From contig NZ_CP098747.1 in assembly GCF_023746535.1 (NCBI RefSeq), positions 1,432,364-1,496,363 on the forward strand: DNA of 64,000 nucleotides, read 5' to 3'. This DNA comes from Sneathiella marina. Its GTDB lineage: Bacteria; Pseudomonadota; Alphaproteobacteria; Sneathiellales; Sneathiellaceae. Made by a program: the position numbers and the translations under genes. Of the stretch, positions 63,370 to 64,000 are shown in pieces. Below the pieces are notes generated by a model. That model made no database searches and was not told where the DNA came from. It saw nothing but the letters and a program-made list of their open reading frames with translations. Numbering within the stretch: the stretch's first letter is position 1; the number at the start of each line of letters is the position of its first letter.

Positions 63370-63578
63370 GTGCTGGTCATCCCTTAGGGTCGCGGTTGCC
63401 TGGCTTGTCCGTCCTGTGGACGGGTTGAACGTCACACATAGCGCTGAAATGCTAGTATTTTGTTAATTTCACCAAAAATCGCGGTCTTTCTTCTAATTGA
63501 GAGCTGTCATACATCCTGAAAATGATTATTTTCTTGACATTTAAACCAATTAAGGGTATTGTTGCGATCTAGAGTCAT
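63370..63578. other. Gap upstream of yciB up to the candidate RNA
   Basis: This stretch has no convincing gene; nearly all open frames are short. It is AT-rich around 63460-63560 and holds the promoter of the candidate small RNA and presumably that of yciB on the other strand. No tRNA, riboswitch or repeat was recognised. Confidence 0.5.
63534..63562 (+). promoter_or_regulatory. Strong promoter-like element before a structured stretch
   Basis: TTGACA (63534-63539), a 17-base spacer and TATTGT (63557-63562) make a near-consensus housekeeping promoter reading right. Transcription would begin around 63569, just upstream of the TCAGGGG/CCCCTGA hairpin. No reading frame with a binding site follows within 200 bases. 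Confidence 0.6.
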
Positions 63579-63760
63579 TCAGGGGTTCTTCCTTACAACG
63601 AGCGGTACTCGGGTACACAGGGCCCCTGACATGAGAGTAGAGGCGCGATAGTCGGGCAGTGAGACACATTTCCCAAAAAGCGACCTCGCCTTTGGTTTAC
63701 TGATTATTATTTTCTTATTTCCGGACAGGGTTCGCGGGATTTTCTGCCCGCAAATGTTGC
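63569..63760 (+). ncRNA. Candidate small structured RNA of unknown family
   Basis: After the promoter, TCAGGGG (63579-63585) pairs perfectly with CCCCTGA (63623-63629), enclosing a small CGAG-cggta-CTCG hairpin. Further on, an AAAGCGA/TCGCCTTT-type hairpin near 63676-63700 is followed by a T-rich stretch to about 63718 that could end the transcript. I tested tmRNA, SRP RNA, RNase P and TPP-type features by eye and found none. 6S RNA is possible but unconfirmed. The 3' end given is only a limit. Confidence 0.35.
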
Positions 63761-63780
63761 CGTTTGTATATTTGCCGGTG

Positions 63781-63801
63781 AAAAAATCGGGAGGCGATTT
63801 T
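63781..63801 (-). terminator. Terminator of the right-edge minus-strand gene
   Basis: On the minus strand AAAATCG-CCTCC-CGATTTTTT forms a 7-bp stem with a T-tract; flanking GGT/ACC bases can extend it. It lies 34 bases after the stop of the partial gene at 63835. A second small hairpin CCTGCC/GGCAGG surrounds that stop codon. Confidence 0.65.
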
Positions 63802-63834
63802 GACCGGTCGATTATACAGCTGCAAGCCCCTGCC

Positions 63835-64000
63835 TTACGGGCAGGTGACGGAGCCTGTCGCTTTTTTAAGGGAAAACATCCAGCCTTGCGGTGCCATCGT
63901 TTTGGGATCACGGTTATCCTCGCCGTAATTGACATGGGGAATGACTTTGCCGCGGTTCACCTGACCTGACGCGCTATCGAAAACAAAGCTGCAGTTGGTT
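63835..64000 (-). CDS. C-terminal fragment of an unidentified protein
   Basis: On the minus strand an uninterrupted frame of 54 codons runs from the window edge to a TAA at 63835-63837. The peptide has varied, protein-like composition (NCSFVFDSASGQVNRGK at its start, GWMFSLKKATGSVTCP at its end) and is followed by a good terminator, so it is probably the end of a real gene. Two Cys residues near the ends could form a disulfide, suggesting export, but this is only a guess. No family recognised. Confidence 0.5.
   Translation of the reverse strand, partial: TNCSFVFDSASGQVNRGKVIPHVNYGEDNRDPKTMAPQGWMFSLKKATGSVTCP

Noticed and set aside
63579-63935. 118-residue minus-strand frame near the right end
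   Set aside because: It is in a different frame from the plausible partial gene at 63835-64000, passes through the terminator and the structured RNA stretch, and has no binding site.

Overview
The window looks like a chromosomal segment of an alphaproteobacterium. The evidence is gene content and order: tolQRAB-pal-cpoB followed by tilS, ftsH, folP and glmM; serC (alphaproteobacterial type)-serA-hisZ-purA; and an operon running from a histone-deacetylase-like gene through xseB, ispA, dxs and tlyA to a TrmA/RlmD-type methyltransferase. These arrangements are familiar from Rhodospirillales-like, often marine, lineages. I cannot fix the genus. No rRNA, tRNA, CRISPR array, insertion sequence or prophage was found. 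The window cuts tolQ at its left edge and an unidentified minus-strand gene at its right edge.

Layout: 1-4957 is the Tol-Pal envelope system. 4977-11661 holds tRNA-Ile lysidine synthesis, the FtsH protease, dihydropteroate synthase, phosphoglucosamine mutase and HMP kinase, all on +. 11686-15024 is a compact minus-strand cluster of two fold-type-I (class V) PLP enzymes around an aldo/keto reductase, headed by a perfect 12-bp inverted repeat. 15105-21218 contains a DUF1203 gene and the serC-serA-hisZ-purA housekeeping run. 21278-25521 is an MFS carrier, a large tail-anchored pseudokinase with a small membrane partner, and a monooxygenase-like protein. 25606-31513 has rpoH, rluD, a JAMM peptidase, threonine aldolase, an MscS channel and TusA. 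31730-39134 has a degenerate GGDEF/EAL-like protein on + and the long isoprenoid/RNA-methylation operon on -. 39257-55246 contains an RND efflux pair, lipid and redox enzymes, a cation/proton antiporter, prfC and yajQ. 55259-64000 is a denser, visibly more GC-rich accessory stretch with mostly single genes: a lipoprotein phosphatase homologue, MBL hydrolase, methyltransferase, stand-alone DnaB-like ATPase, a dodecapeptide-repeat membrane protein, YciB, and a possible small RNA near the right end.

Most of the window is ordinary core metabolism. The least explained items are the pseudokinase/membrane-protein pair (22533-25067), the PLP/AKR cluster with its inverted repeat (11686-15049), the array of inverted repeats in the DUF1203-serC intergenic region (15588-15868), two genes whose best-spaced ribosome binding site precedes an ATC codon (46451 and 48686), the 12-residue-repeat membrane protein (60032-61603), and the structured non-coding stretch near 63534-63760. 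I found no convincing multi-gene defence or mobile system. All functional statements rest on reading motifs by eye; no database search was run.
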